Shown piece after piece: positions 25,797 through 33,530 of a DNA stretch of 64,000 nt. The notes under the pieces are model-generated. The model ran no database searches. It saw only the letters and a list, made by a program, of their open reading frames with translations, and had not been told where the DNA came from. The stretch spans positions 5,684,001 to 5,748,000 of the forward strand of contig NZ_JASTWJ010000001.1 in the NCBI RefSeq assembly GCF_030499515.1. Reading direction: 5' to 3'. The DNA is from Streptomyces sp. DT2A-34 (GTDB lineage: Bacteria > Actinomycetota > Actinomycetes > Streptomycetales > Streptomycetaceae). Positions within the stretch are counted from its first letter, which is position 1, and every line of letters starts with the position of its first letter. Made by a program: the position numbers and the translations under genes.

Positions 25797-27307
25797 GCGT
25801 CCGAGGTCCTGATGGTCTTGATGGTCCTGGTCGGCAGCGGTTGTTCGTGGGCGGGGCGTGGGTCGAGCCGGAGGGCGGGTACTACGCCGTCGTCGACCCG
25901 GCGTCCGAGGAGACCGTCGGGTGGGCTCCGGAGGCCTCGCGGGATCAGGTGCACGCGGCTTGTGCCGCGGCCCGCGAGGCCTTCGGGCCGTGGTCGCGGA
26001 CGACGCCTCAGGAGCGGGCGGCCGTGCTGGCGCGGGCCGCGGACATCATCCGCGGCCACCTCGTGCCGTACGCCGAACTGGCGCAGGCCGAGACCGGCGC
26101 GACCACGGGGACGGCCCGGGGCATGCAGGTCGGTGTCGGGGCGGCCCGTTTCCGGCGGTACGCGCGCGTGGAGCCCGCCGAGTGGGCCATCCCGCCGCAG
26201 ATCAACGAGGCCGGGCATGGGGGTACCTCCCACGCCTTCAAGGCAGTGGGGGAGGGGAAGGCTGGTGTGCTGGGCGCGCTGGCCGTCCGCCAGCCCGTCG
26301 GGGTGGTCACCTGCATCACCTCGTACAACAACCCGTGGGCCAACCCGGCCGGCAAGATCGCCCCCGCGCTGGCCATGGGCAACACGGTCGTCGTGAAACC
26401 GGCGCCGCAGGATCCGCTCTCCGTCTACCGGATGGCGGAGGCGCTGGAGGCGGCCGGGGTGCCGGCGGGTGTCGTGAACGTCGTCTCCGGGCGGGCCGTG
26501 GAGGTCGGTGAGGCGGCCGTGTCGTCCCCGGACGTCGACATGGTGAGCTTCACCGGCTCCACGGCGGTCGGGCAGCGCATCGCCGAGGTGTGCGGGCGGG
26601 ACATGAAACGCCAGTTGATGGAGCTCGGCGGGAAGGGCGCGGCGGTCGTCTTCGACGACGCGGACCTCGGTTCGGCGGTGGCCGGGATCGGGACGACGTT
26701 CTCCTTCTACAGCGGGCAGATCTGCACGGCGCCGACGCGGGTGCTGGCCCAGCGGGGCGTGTACGACCGGCTGGTCGAGCAACTGGCCGTGTATGCCGGT
26801 CGGTTGAAGGTCGGGGATCCGCGTGAGGCGTCCACGATCGTCGGGCCGGTGATCTCGGCGGAGCACCGGGACCGGGTGGAGGCGTACGTGGAGACGGGGC
26901 GGAAAGAGGGCGCGGTGGTGGTGACGGGAGGCGAACGGCCGCCGTACGAGCGGGGTTTCTACGTCGCGCCGACGCTTCTCGCGGACTGCTCCAACGACAT
27001 GCGGGTCGCCCGGGAGGAGATCTTCGGACCGGTCGTGTCGGTCATCCCCTTCGACGAGGAGGAAGAAGGGATCGCCCTCGCCAACGACACCGACTACGGG
27101 CTGATCGACTACGTCTGGTCCGGTGATGTCGCCCGCGCTTTCCGGGTCGCGCGGCGGCTGCGGGCCGGCGGGGTCGGGATCAACACCGTCGGCCGCAACA
27201 TGGAGGCGCCGTTCGGGGGCTTCAAGAAGAGTGGGGTGGGCCGGGACGTCGGGTCGTACGCACTGCACGCGTACAGCGAGGTGCAGGCGATCGTGTGGCC
27301 GGGGTGA
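25793..27307 (+). CDS. Aldehyde dehydrogenase with a repeat-encoded insert
   Basis: 504 residues of the NAD(P)-dependent aldehyde dehydrogenase superfamily. Family motifs include PVGVVTCITSYNNPWANPAG, VVKPAPQDPL, SFTGSTAVGQ, catalytic Glu in MELGGKGAAVVF, catalytic Cys in YSGQICTAPTRV and EEIFGPVVSVIPF. About 14 residues (HGGTSHAFKAVGEG, near 140-153) lie before the VLGALAVRQPVGVV strand. They are encoded by a palindromic dispersed repeat at 26211-26263 and leave the frame intact. The GTG at 25793 overlaps the deacylase-like stop. It would oxidise an aldehyde produced by the LLM, SDR or retro-aldol steps; substrate unknown. Confidence 0.88.
   Translation: MSVRGPDGLDGPGRQRLFVGGAWVEPEGGYYAVVDPASEETVGWAPEASRDQVHAACAAAREAFGPWSRTTPQERAAVLARAADIIRGHLVPYAELAQAETGATTGTARGMQVGVGAARFRRYARVEPAEWAIPPQINEAGHGGTSHAFKAVGEGKAGVLGALAVRQPVGVVTCITSYNNPWANPAGKIAPALAMGNTVVVKPAPQDPLSVYRMAEALEAAGVPAGVVNVVSGRAVEVGEAAVSSPDVDMVSFTGSTAVGQRIAEVCGRDMKRQLMELGGKGAAVVFDDADLGSAVAGIGTTFSFYSGQICTAPTRVLAQRGVYDRLVEQLAVYAGRLKVGDPREASTIVGPVISAEHRDRVEAYVETGRKEGAVVVTGGERPPYERGFYVAPTLLADCSNDMRVAREEIFGPVVSVIPFDEEEEGIALANDTDYGLIDYVWSGDVARAFRVARRLRAGGVGINTVGRNMEAPFGGFKKSGVGRDVGSYALHAYSEVQAIVWPG
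26211..26263. repeat. Dispersed palindromic repeat family 2, inside aldehyde dehydrogenase
   Basis: About 53 bp starting CCGGGCATGGGGGTACC. The segment CTCCCACGCCTT pairs with the downstream AAGGC and GTGGGGGAG to form a nearly perfect hairpin with two bulges. I recall similar GGGGGTACCTCCC-containing elements between genes of many Streptomyces. Here it lies within a coding sequence and keeps the frame. Confidence 0.75.
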
Positions 27308-27400
27308 CGGTGGTCGGGGTGGCGTTCGCTCGCGCCCGCGCACAGGCAGGATGCCGGCTCGCGCGGTAGCGCTCGTCGGCACCCTGCGCTCTGGGGTCGT

Positions 27401-27817
27401 CTACGGGTGGATCCGGACTGTCCGGGCGGTGTTGCCGCGGACGTCCTTGACCGTGAAGTCGACGCCGTTGATGGTGCAGTGCAGCGGCGGGGTGCCTCCG
27501 CAGCCCATTTCCGTGCCGTCGCCGTAGGCCTTGATCTGGATGTTGTTCTTGCTGATCTGCGGGAAGGTGACGCGTTCGATCCAGAAGCGGTGAGCCCTGA
27601 ACCCTTCGCCCTTCTTGACCTGGACCTTGCAGTCGAGGTCGGCGCACTTCTTCAGGCGCGAGGGATAGGAGATGGCCCGGGTGTCCGCTGCCGCCGCCGA
27701 ATGGGCTGCGACACCGGTCACGGTCAGAGCGAGAGCGACCGCGCCCATGGCTGCTTTGCGGGAGCGAGCGGCTGCGCGCCTGGTCGCTCCCCCCTTCGTC
27801 TTCGTGGTGTGTTCCAT
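27401..27817 (-). CDS. Small secreted protein of unknown function
   Basis: 138 residues. A basic N-terminus (ATRRAAARSRKAAMGAVALA) and hydrophobic segment end in AHSAAAADT, a likely signal cleavage giving a mature protein of about 93 residues. The mature part has four cysteines (KKCADLDCKV, MGCGG, LHCTINGV) and an all-beta look (RFWIERVTFPQISKNNIQIK). No family is recognised. No ribosome site is seen. TAGAAC on the minus strand (27829-27824) ends 6 nt before the ATG, indicating a leaderless message. The gene is convergent with the aldehyde dehydrogenase across about 90 bp of G+C-rich, partly self-complementary DNA. Confidence 0.68.
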   Translation of the reverse strand: MEHTTKTKGGATRRAAARSRKAAMGAVALALTVTGVAAHSAAAADTRAISYPSRLKKCADLDCKVQVKKGEGFRAHRFWIERVTFPQISKNNIQIKAYGDGTEMGCGGTPPLHCTINGVDFTVKDVRGNTARTVRIHP

Positions 27818-27886
27818 GTGGCGGTTCTAGCGGGCCGGCCGTGGGACGGGTCCCGACGTGCGGCCCTGATCAGGCCCGTCGGACCG

Positions 27887-28282
27887 TCAGTCCTCCAGGT
27901 CCACGCGCACCGTCAGCAGGTTCGTCCCGAAGGCCCTCACGCCCGCGCTGTTGAAGCGCGGCAGGCCGCGCAGGCGGGCGATCGGGTCGTCGTCGGGCAG
28001 CAGGTGGGCCGTGCCGGTGTGCCAGCGCCCCCTGATCCGCACCCGCACCCGCGGATCCGCCTTGATGTTGCGGATGTACTGCGACTTGTCACCGAACTCC
28101 GAGACCAGCCAGAAGGAGTCACCGACCCGGCGGCCGCCCACCGGTGTCTGCCGGGGCAGGCCGGAGACCCGGCCCGTGGTCTCCAGGACCGTCTGGAGGG
28201 GGAGGCGGCGCAGCACCGGATTGCCGACGTGGCGCTGGAAGGCGGTGGCGGCGCGGAACCTGAGGTCGGCGAGGCGGGACAT
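27887..28282 (-). CDS. Ddn-like F420-dependent reductase family protein
   Basis: 131 residues of the nitroreductase/DUF385 split-barrel family: LPLQTVLETTGRVSGLPRQT (about 27-46), VGDSFWLVSEFGDKSQYIRN and ADPRVRVRIRGRWHTGTAHL. The pattern matches the F420H2-binding enzymes related to Mycobacterium Ddn and Fqr, which reduce quinones. The ATG at 28282 has an AGGAGAC ribosome site. No operator palindrome is in its promoter, and it is divergent from the endonuclease/phosphatase-like gene. It is the second family member in the window after 2916. Substrate unknown. Confidence 0.82.
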   Translation of the reverse strand: MSRLADLRFRAATAFQRHVGNPVLRRLPLQTVLETTGRVSGLPRQTPVGGRRVGDSFWLVSEFGDKSQYIRNIKADPRVRVRIRGRWHTGTAHLLPDDDPIARLRGLPRFNSAGVRAFGTNLLTVRVDLED

Positions 28283-28384
28283 CGTCTGTGAGTCTCCTGT
28301 CTCCTGCTGGGTGTCACGGCGCGACGGTCGAACTGTTGCTTCAATGGTCCCCGACGCGGCATGACGAGAGCAGGTGGCTGCGGA

Positions 28385-29212
28385 ATGCGGGTCGTGACCT
28401 GGAACCTGTGGTGGCGCTTCGGGCCCTGGGAGGACCGCCAGAAGGCGATCCTCGCCGCGCTGCGCGAACTGCGCCCCGACGTCGTCGGCCTGCAGGAGGT
28501 GTGGGCCGCCGACGGCGAGAACCAGGCCGAGTGGCTGGCCGGCGAACTCGGCATGCACTGGGCCTGGGCCCCCTCGCCCGCCCCCGAGCGCTGGCGCCGG
28601 CGGATCGGCGACCCCACGGTGGACATCGGGAACGCCGTACTGAGCCGCTGGCCGGTCGCCGACCGGCGCACCCTGCGCCTACCCGCCCCCTCCGACGTCG
28701 ACGACGGCCGCCTCGCCCTATACACCCGCCTGGTCACCCCCTCCTACGACATCCCCTTCTTCACCACCCACCTCACCTCCGCCCTGCACGCCTCGGCCGT
28801 ACGCTGCCGCCAGGTCACCGCGCTCGCCGAGTTCATCGCCGAGAACCGGGGCGACACGCCCTTTCCCACCGTCGTCACCGGCGACTTCAGCGCCTGGCCC
28901 GACTCCGACGAGATCCGCCTCTTCGGCGGCTACCGGACCGCGCCGCTCGTACCCGGCCAGGTCTTCTTCGACGCGTGGCAGTACGCCGACCCGGCCGCGC
29001 CCTCCGTCACCTGGGACCGCGAGAACCCGTACGTCGCGGCGGGCCTGGAGCCGAGCGTGCGCATCGACTACATCCACGTGGGGCCGCCCGGGACGGGGGG
29101 ACTGGGCCATGTACGGGGCGTACGGCGTGCGGGCGACGGCCCGGTCGACGGGGTCTGGCCGTCGGACCACGCGGCGGTGGTCGCGGACCTGGGGGACGGG
29201 CCGGTGGCCTGA
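28385..29212 (+). CDS. Endonuclease/exonuclease/phosphatase family protein
   Basis: 275 residues of the EEP metal-dependent fold. MRVVTWNLWWRFGPWEDRQK carries the first Asn, DVVGLQEVW the metal-binding Glu, and VWPSDHAAVVADL the C-terminal Asp-His pair. The usual GDFN motif reads GDFS (TGDFSAWPDSDE, about 173-184), so the conserved Asn that helps orient the phosphate is Ser. That may lower or change activity. Members cleave phosphodiesters in nucleic acids, inositol phosphates or sphingomyelin. The ATG at 28385 is preferred over 28361 because AGGTGG lies at the right spacing. No signal peptide. Substrate unknown. Confidence 0.82.
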   Translation: MRVVTWNLWWRFGPWEDRQKAILAALRELRPDVVGLQEVWAADGENQAEWLAGELGMHWAWAPSPAPERWRRRIGDPTVDIGNAVLSRWPVADRRTLRLPAPSDVDDGRLALYTRLVTPSYDIPFFTTHLTSALHASAVRCRQVTALAEFIAENRGDTPFPTVVTGDFSAWPDSDEIRLFGGYRTAPLVPGQVFFDAWQYADPAAPSVTWDRENPYVAAGLEPSVRIDYIHVGPPGTGGLGHVRGVRRAGDGPVDGVWPSDHAAVVADLGDGPVA

Positions 29213-29329
29213 GAGGGGACAGTCACGCCCAGGGGAACATCCGGTGACGAGATGGTGGGCCGCGGCAACTGGCGCCTGATCACAACGGTCACACAGGTGC
29301 CCAAGGTCCCCGTATCCGAGGTTGATCAC

Positions 29330-30133
29330 ATGAGACCCCGTCAGGCTCTGCTGGCCGCCGCCGCGTTGCTCCCGGCGGCACTGCTGACCGGCACGGCAGC
29401 GCACGCCACCGACTTTCCGACGCCCTGGCTCCCGGCCACGGCGTCCCCGTCCCCGTCCTCCATCAACCCGTGGGACTGCTACAGCGACCAAGAGGACCCG
29501 CGCCTGCGGACGACGCTTGACGGTCTGCCCGGAGCCATCGCCGTAGGCAGCGGTTGGCACGGCCTCACCCTCAAGGTCCTGAACCTCAGGGACACGGCCG
29601 TCGAGGACGTCGAAATCACCCTCACCAAGGTGGCGTACGACAGAAGGCCCGACATGCCCACCGAAAGCCCGGAGTACGTCGACCTTCAGCGCCAGGATCC
29701 GAAGTCCCGGGCCTGGGTGGACATCCCCTTCCCGGACGACTACGAGGGCGTCCTCACCACGACGGACATTGCCCCTCGCGAGACGCTGACGTTCCAGCTC
29801 CGCCTGCGCGTCAACAGGGGAGTACCCCTGGGGAACTCGGGGCTTCCGAAGGACGAGGGCAAGGGGGAAGGCGACGTCACGGCCTACGCCAGACGCCTGG
29901 ACGACAACGGCGAGTGCACCTGGTCACGCGACTGGGAAGGCTTCGGCATCCACGAGGCCGGCTCGCACACGGCAAACGGAAACGCCTCCACACCCCCAAC
30001 CGACGACCTCGCCGACACCGGCCCTTCCTCCGCACTCCCGCTGCTCACCCTCGCGGGTGGGGCGGCCGTCGCGGTGGGCGGGGGCACGGTTTACGCGGTA
30101 CGACGCCGCAGGGCGGGCGACGGCGGGTCCTGA
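29330..30133 (+). CDS. Sortase-anchored (LAxTG) cell-surface protein
   Basis: 267 residues. A signal peptide (MRPRQALLAAAALLPAALLT, cleavage near THAHA/AHATD) is followed by a domain of about 190 residues with beta character (ITLTKVAYDRRPDMPTESPE, LTFQLRLRVNRGVPLG). The end is a sorting signal: LADTG, a hydrophobic helix (ALPLLTLAGGAAVAVGGGT) and RRRR. LAxTG is the motif of Streptomyces class E sortases, so the protein is likely linked to peptidoglycan. The ATG at 29330 has GAGGT upstream. The binding partner or function of the ectodomain is not known. It is a single gene convergent with the broken gene at 30179. Confidence 0.8.
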   Translation: MRPRQALLAAAALLPAALLTGTAAHATDFPTPWLPATASPSPSSINPWDCYSDQEDPRLRTTLDGLPGAIAVGSGWHGLTLKVLNLRDTAVEDVEITLTKVAYDRRPDMPTESPEYVDLQRQDPKSRAWVDIPFPDDYEGVLTTTDIAPRETLTFQLRLRVNRGVPLGNSGLPKDEGKGEGDVTAYARRLDDNGECTWSRDWEGFGIHEAGSHTANGNASTPPTDDLADTGPSSALPLLTLAGGAAVAVGGGTVYAVRRRRAGDGGS

Positions 30134-30178
30134 CCGGCCCGGCGACAAGGACCGGGACCGGGGCCCGGCCGGACGGGG

Positions 30179-31067
30179 TCACCGCGTGAAGTGCTTCGCG
30201 GGATGACGGGGGTCCGCCGAGCAGACGTACAGCCCCGCGTGCCCGCCCCGACCGACGGTCATACCGACCGGCTCGCGCGCCGCGGACGCCTCCTCGCTCC
30301 TCGGCTCCAGACCACGCTCCTCCAGCGGCTGGAACCGGCCCGGCTCGCCGTCCCCCTGGCCCAGCTCGTACTCGTACGTGTCGAACTGCAGGAACAACTC
30401 CAGCGGCGCCCGGCACTCGTCGCACTCCATCGTCCCCGGCATATCCGTCACGCCCCATCTCATGCTGCCGCCCAGCTTGTAGCCCGGGATGGTCGACACG
30501 TCGTCGACCAGGCCCCGCTCTTCGAGCCAGACCTCGTGGCGATCGGCGAGAGCGGCCGGGAGTTCGTCCCGCCAGGGGTACTCCGTGAGCCGTTCCGGAC
30601 GCAGCACACACACCCTCGGGATCATGTCGAACTCCAGGTCCCAGTGCTCCTCGGGATCCGGCTGCGCGGCGAGCGGCTCGGTGACATCGTCGGTTCGCCG
30701 CCAGACGAGCCGGCACGCCTGTCCTCACCCCTCCGGGTGCGGCTGGTCGTGCCACTCCGGGCACCACAGCAGCTGCACCAGGTCCGTGCCCTCCGGGAAC
30801 CGGATCTCCGGGAAGTCCACCGCCGTCAGCTGCGCCTCGGCGACCAGCGGGTAGGGGGCCCTGCTGCCGGCCGTTCACGTCCCTGTGCTCCGCGCAGTAC
30901 GGCCATGGCTCGGCGGTCGGCCACCACAGGGGGCCGCCGATGTGGCTGTCGCGGGGTCCGGGCCTACCTCGGCGGGGGTGCAGTCGGACGGTGGTCCGGG
31001 CGTGGGGCGCCAACTCCGGGAAGTCCACGGCGGGGTCGTGGGAGGCCGGGCCGGTGGTGAGGGTCAT
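30179..31067 (-). pseudogene. Broken DUF1963 (YwqG-like) gene
   Basis: The minus-strand reading starts MTLTTGPASHDPAVDFPELA and GGPLWWPTAEPWPYCAEH near 30900. The frame then shifts at about 30855, where APYPLVAEAQLTAVDFPEIR continues in another frame. An in-frame TGA at 30727-30725 (after QPHPEG) interrupts again before CRLVWRRTDDVTEPLAAQ and the rest, ending in CSADPRHPAKHFTR. The combined product would be about 290 residues, like DUF1963/YwqG proteins. Two independent lesions make loss of function likely; sequencing error is the alternative. The start overlaps the DUF397 stop (ATGA), so it was probably co-transcribed with that XRE/DUF397 pair. Confidence 0.7.
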
Positions 31068-31249
31068 GTGCGGGGGGACTTCAGGGCGTTGAGGAGGGTG
31101 TCGAAGGTGGCGGGGGTGGTGGTGAGGACGGCTTGGGCGGGGTCGGCGCTTTCGGTGAGGCGGATTGTGTCAGGGCCGGCGGCGGATATGTGGACGCAGG
31201 CGTCGCCTTCCTGGCAGTAGGACGACTTCTGCCAGCGGTGCGGGGACAT
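31064..31249 (-). CDS. DUF397 protein of an XRE/DUF397 pair
   Basis: 61 residues, typical DUF397: HRWQKSSYCQEGDACVHISA followed by IRLTESADPAQAVLTTTPATF. These small proteins act with the XRE regulator encoded next to them, in several Streptomyces affecting development or antibiotic production, and are sometimes described as toxin-antitoxin-like. The ATG at 31249 lies 10 bp after the XRE stop at 31260, so both are on one transcript. Confidence 0.85.
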   Translation of the reverse strand: MSPHRWQKSSYCQEGDACVHISAAGPDTIRLTESADPAQAVLTTTPATFDTLLNALKSPRT

Positions 31250-31259
31250 GTCGGCTCCT

Positions 31260-32111
31260 TCACAGGTCCTGGGCGAGGGCGTGGATCAGGTCGCGGGACT
31301 TCTCAGGGCTGAGGGCGGTGGCTTCCACGATGTCGAGAAGATTCCGGTACTTCTCCAGGAGTGCCTCGGCATCGAGGAGGGCCGGGCCGTGGAACTGGTC
31401 GAGTTGGGCGGTGTCGAGCTGCGGCACGGGGCCGCGCAGGTAGTTGATGGACTGACCGGAACCGGGGAACGCGCCGACGCCGAGGGGCAGTACGCGGATG
31501 GTGATGTGTTCCAGTTCCCCCATGTCGAGCAGATGTTGCAGTTGCGCACGCGCTACATTCCGGCCGCCTACTCGCATGTGCAGGGCGGCTTCGTGCACGA
31601 CGGTGCTGTACGGAGTCGGATGCGCCCCGTACAGCACGCCCTGCCGCTTGATCCGGTGCGAGACTCGATGCTCGATCTCGGGTGGCGTGGGTGCGGGAAT
31701 GACGTGCCGGAAGATCTCACGCGCGTGATCGGCAGTCTGGAGCAGCCCCGGCATGTGAGAGGTGTACGCAGTGCGTACGGCGGTGGCGTGGTGCTCCAGT
31801 TCGGCGAGGTCGAGAAGCCCTGACGGCAGAACTTCCCGATACGACTCCCACCAGCCGAACGCCTTGTCGGTCGCCATGCTGACCAGAGCCTCGATGAACA
31901 TCTGGTCAGGGCAGGAGTAGATGTGTGCCAGCGCCCGGATGCGCTCGGGGCTCACCCCGAACCGGCCCGACTCCACGTTGCTGAGCTGACCCTGGCTCGT
32001 GCCGAGGGTGCGCGCGGCCTCGGTCGCCGTCATGCCCGCGCGCTCGCGCATCTTGCGTAGCTCCACGGCGAGCCGGAGGCGGCGGGCCGTCAGAGGGGGT
32101 CTGGCGGGCAT
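31260..32111 (-). CDS. XRE-family regulator with DUF5753 domain
   Basis: 283 residues. The N-terminal helix-turn-helix (about 12-70) has LRLAVELRKMRERAGMTATE and LGTSQGQLSNVESGRFGVSP. The C-terminal DUF5753 domain (about 100-280) has LEHHATAVRTAYTSHMPGLL and EHITIRVLPLGVGAFPGSGQ. The ATG at 32111 has AGGAGG upstream. It is the first gene of the pair with DUF397 and is divergent from an anti-sigma-like ATPase gene at 32325, an arrangement repeated throughout Streptomyces (for example around whiJ). It probably represses the divergent promoters, with the DUF397 protein as modulator. A second such pair is at 59923. Confidence 0.88.
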   Translation of the reverse strand: MPARPPLTARRLRLAVELRKMRERAGMTATEAARTLGTSQGQLSNVESGRFGVSPERIRALAHIYSCPDQMFIEALVSMATDKAFGWWESYREVLPSGLLDLAELEHHATAVRTAYTSHMPGLLQTADHAREIFRHVIPAPTPPEIEHRVSHRIKRQGVLYGAHPTPYSTVVHEAALHMRVGGRNVARAQLQHLLDMGELEHITIRVLPLGVGAFPGSGQSINYLRGPVPQLDTAQLDQFHGPALLDAEALLEKYRNLLDIVEATALSPEKSRDLIHALAQDL

Positions 32112-32324
32112 GTGCGAACTCCTCCTGAACGCGCGTTCCGTGGGCAGGTCACTCACAGGAGTGAAGCTGGACCCAAGTATCTCCAGATCTCGCAAATGGC
32201 ATTTGCTGAGCCCTTACCTTCATGTTCGGGCGCCCCGCCTGGCAGCGCACCGTGGGACGCCACGGCAGAGACACCAGGCACCGTAGGCAACGCCCCAACT
32301 CCCCTCAGTGATAGGAGACTTCCG

Positions 32325-32771
32325 ATGGCCACCGTATCCCCGTCCTGGAACTACACCCTTCATCTCCCGCACGATCCACGCGCACCGGGCATCGCACGCG
32401 GCACCCTCAGACTGATTCTGGCCGCCCACAGCATGCCCGAGCTCACCCCGACGGCAGAACTTCTGGCGACGGAGCTGCTCACCAACTCGCACCGCCACAC
32501 GGACGGCCCATACGCCCTCCGACTCCGCTCTTCCGCACCGGGCCGACTCCGTGTGGCCGTATGGGACACCGACCCCACCATCCCGCCCGGCTTCTCGGAC
32601 CAGTCGACCTCGCAGCCCCCGCCGCCCACTGAACACGAGCACGGCCGAGGACTGCACCTGGTCCGCAGCTGCGCGGACGCGTGCGGCGCGTCGGTGCTCG
32701 GCGAGTCGGTCGCGTCGAAGAGCGGCAAGCTGCTGTGGGCCGAGTGCGGAGGCGGGGTGGCGGCGTGGTGA
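32325..32771 (+). CDS. Anti-sigma-factor-like ATP-binding protein (HATPase)
   Basis: 148 residues of the GHKL ATPase fold in the RsbW/SpoIIAB-like class. The N-box region is TAELLATELLTNSHRHTDGP, the G1 box is LRVAVWDTDPTIPPG, and the lid/G2 is HGRGLHLVRSCADACGA. These proteins bind or phosphorylate partner proteins rather than act as sensor kinases. The ATG at 32325 has AGGAGA upstream. It is divergent from the XRE/DUF397 genes, forming the typical three-gene set. No sigma factor or anti-anti-sigma gene is adjacent. Confidence 0.83.
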   Translation: MATVSPSWNYTLHLPHDPRAPGIARGTLRLILAAHSMPELTPTAELLATELLTNSHRHTDGPYALRLRSSAPGRLRVAVWDTDPTIPPGFSDQSTSQPPPPTEHEHGRGLHLVRSCADACGASVLGESVASKSGKLLWAECGGGVAAW

Positions 32772-32839
32772 GCGGGGCCCTGGGTGTGGGAACGCGATGT
32801 TCGCCCGGCGTGGGCGGCGCCATACTGGGAGGTGGAGCG

Positions 32840-33143
32840 ATGCCCTTTCACCAGGAGCGGACCATGAGCGAACAGCCCGAGCACGGCGGCTGGGGAACGA
32901 TGCCCGTCCCTGAGATCCGGACCGTGGACGACCTGCGCAGTGCGCTCAGCCGCTACGGCTTCCCGGGCGACCGGGAGCGGTTCGAAGGAGGAGCTGGCGG
33001 CGGCCATAGGAGCCTCGCCGACCAATGATTTCGCGGGTGCCGCGGCGGTGGTCCGGGCTTACCGGCACCGGGTCCTGATCAGGAACTCGCCCGAGATCAT
33101 GTCCGCCCTGGAGGATGCCCGGACCGGAGGCGGCGGCACGTGA
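32840..33143 (+). pseudogene. Frameshifted antitoxin-like gene
   Basis: The reading MPFHQERTMSEQPEHGGWGT and RTVDDLRSALSRYGFPGDRE runs in one frame to about 32985. There GAAGGAGGAG has one base too many, and ELAAAIGASPTNDFAGAAAV with VVRAYRHRVLIRNSPEIMSA continues in another frame to the stop at 33143. The joined product of about 100 residues resembles small antitoxin-like proteins found before RelE-type toxins (DUF6247-like). Starts at 32840 and 32864 both have ribosome sites. The final codons overlap the next gene (GTGA). Either a real +1 frameshift or a base error. Confidence 0.6.
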
Positions 33144-33421
33144 ACGAGGTCCAGTTGGAGGAGGCCGAACCCGCCAGGAAGGCGTTCGGTGACCTGACGG
33201 AGGGGGAGCGGGACGTCGTACGGGAGGCACTCACGGCCATCGGTCGCGATCCGGCGGTGGGGCGCGAGATTCCCGGCTGGCGGCCTCCGTCTGTGGAGTA
33301 CACGTACACGACACGCCTGGCGCGGGACTCGGCCGAGGCGATCACGGTCGTGTACACGCACACTCCGGGGATGGGTGTGACCGTCGTCTACTACTTTCGT
33401 GATCCACAGGTAGTGGACTGA
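33140..33421 (+). CDS. RelE/ParE-like toxin family protein
   Basis: 93 residues. LEEAEPARKAFGDLTEGERD begins a helical hairpin. GREIPGWRPPSVEYTYTTRL and AITVVYTHTPGMGVTVVYYF form the beta-sheet expected of RelE/ParE toxins, which cut ribosome-bound mRNA or poison gyrase. No catalytic residues can be assigned with certainty. The GTG at 33140 overlaps the stop of the antitoxin-like gene, as usual for type II modules. If the upstream frameshift is real, this gene would be expressed without a complete partner, so it is probably weak or silent. Confidence 0.6.
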   Translation: MNEVQLEEAEPARKAFGDLTEGERDVVREALTAIGRDPAVGREIPGWRPPSVEYTYTTRLARDSAEAITVVYTHTPGMGVTVVYYFRDPQVVD

Positions 33422-33464
33422 GCTGCGGTCGCACTGCTCGCCTGACCCAAAGCTCGGACCTCCT

Positions 33465-33504
33465 CAACTCCCTTACATTTTGCGGGAGTTGTCTTGGCTA
33501 GGAT
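33465..33504 (+). promoter_or_regulatory. Promoter and inverted repeat before the Trypco1 gene
   Basis: CAACTCCC (33465-33472) and GGGAGTTG (33484-33491) form a perfect 8-bp inverted repeat around an 11-nt A/T-rich centre. TAGGAT at 33499-33504 is a consensus-like -10, 26 nt before the ATG at 33531. The repeat covers the -35 area and could be an operator, or a terminator for the preceding toxin-like gene. Confidence 0.55.
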
Positions 33505-33530
33505 CTTCAGCCCAAAGGCTGGAGGATGCC

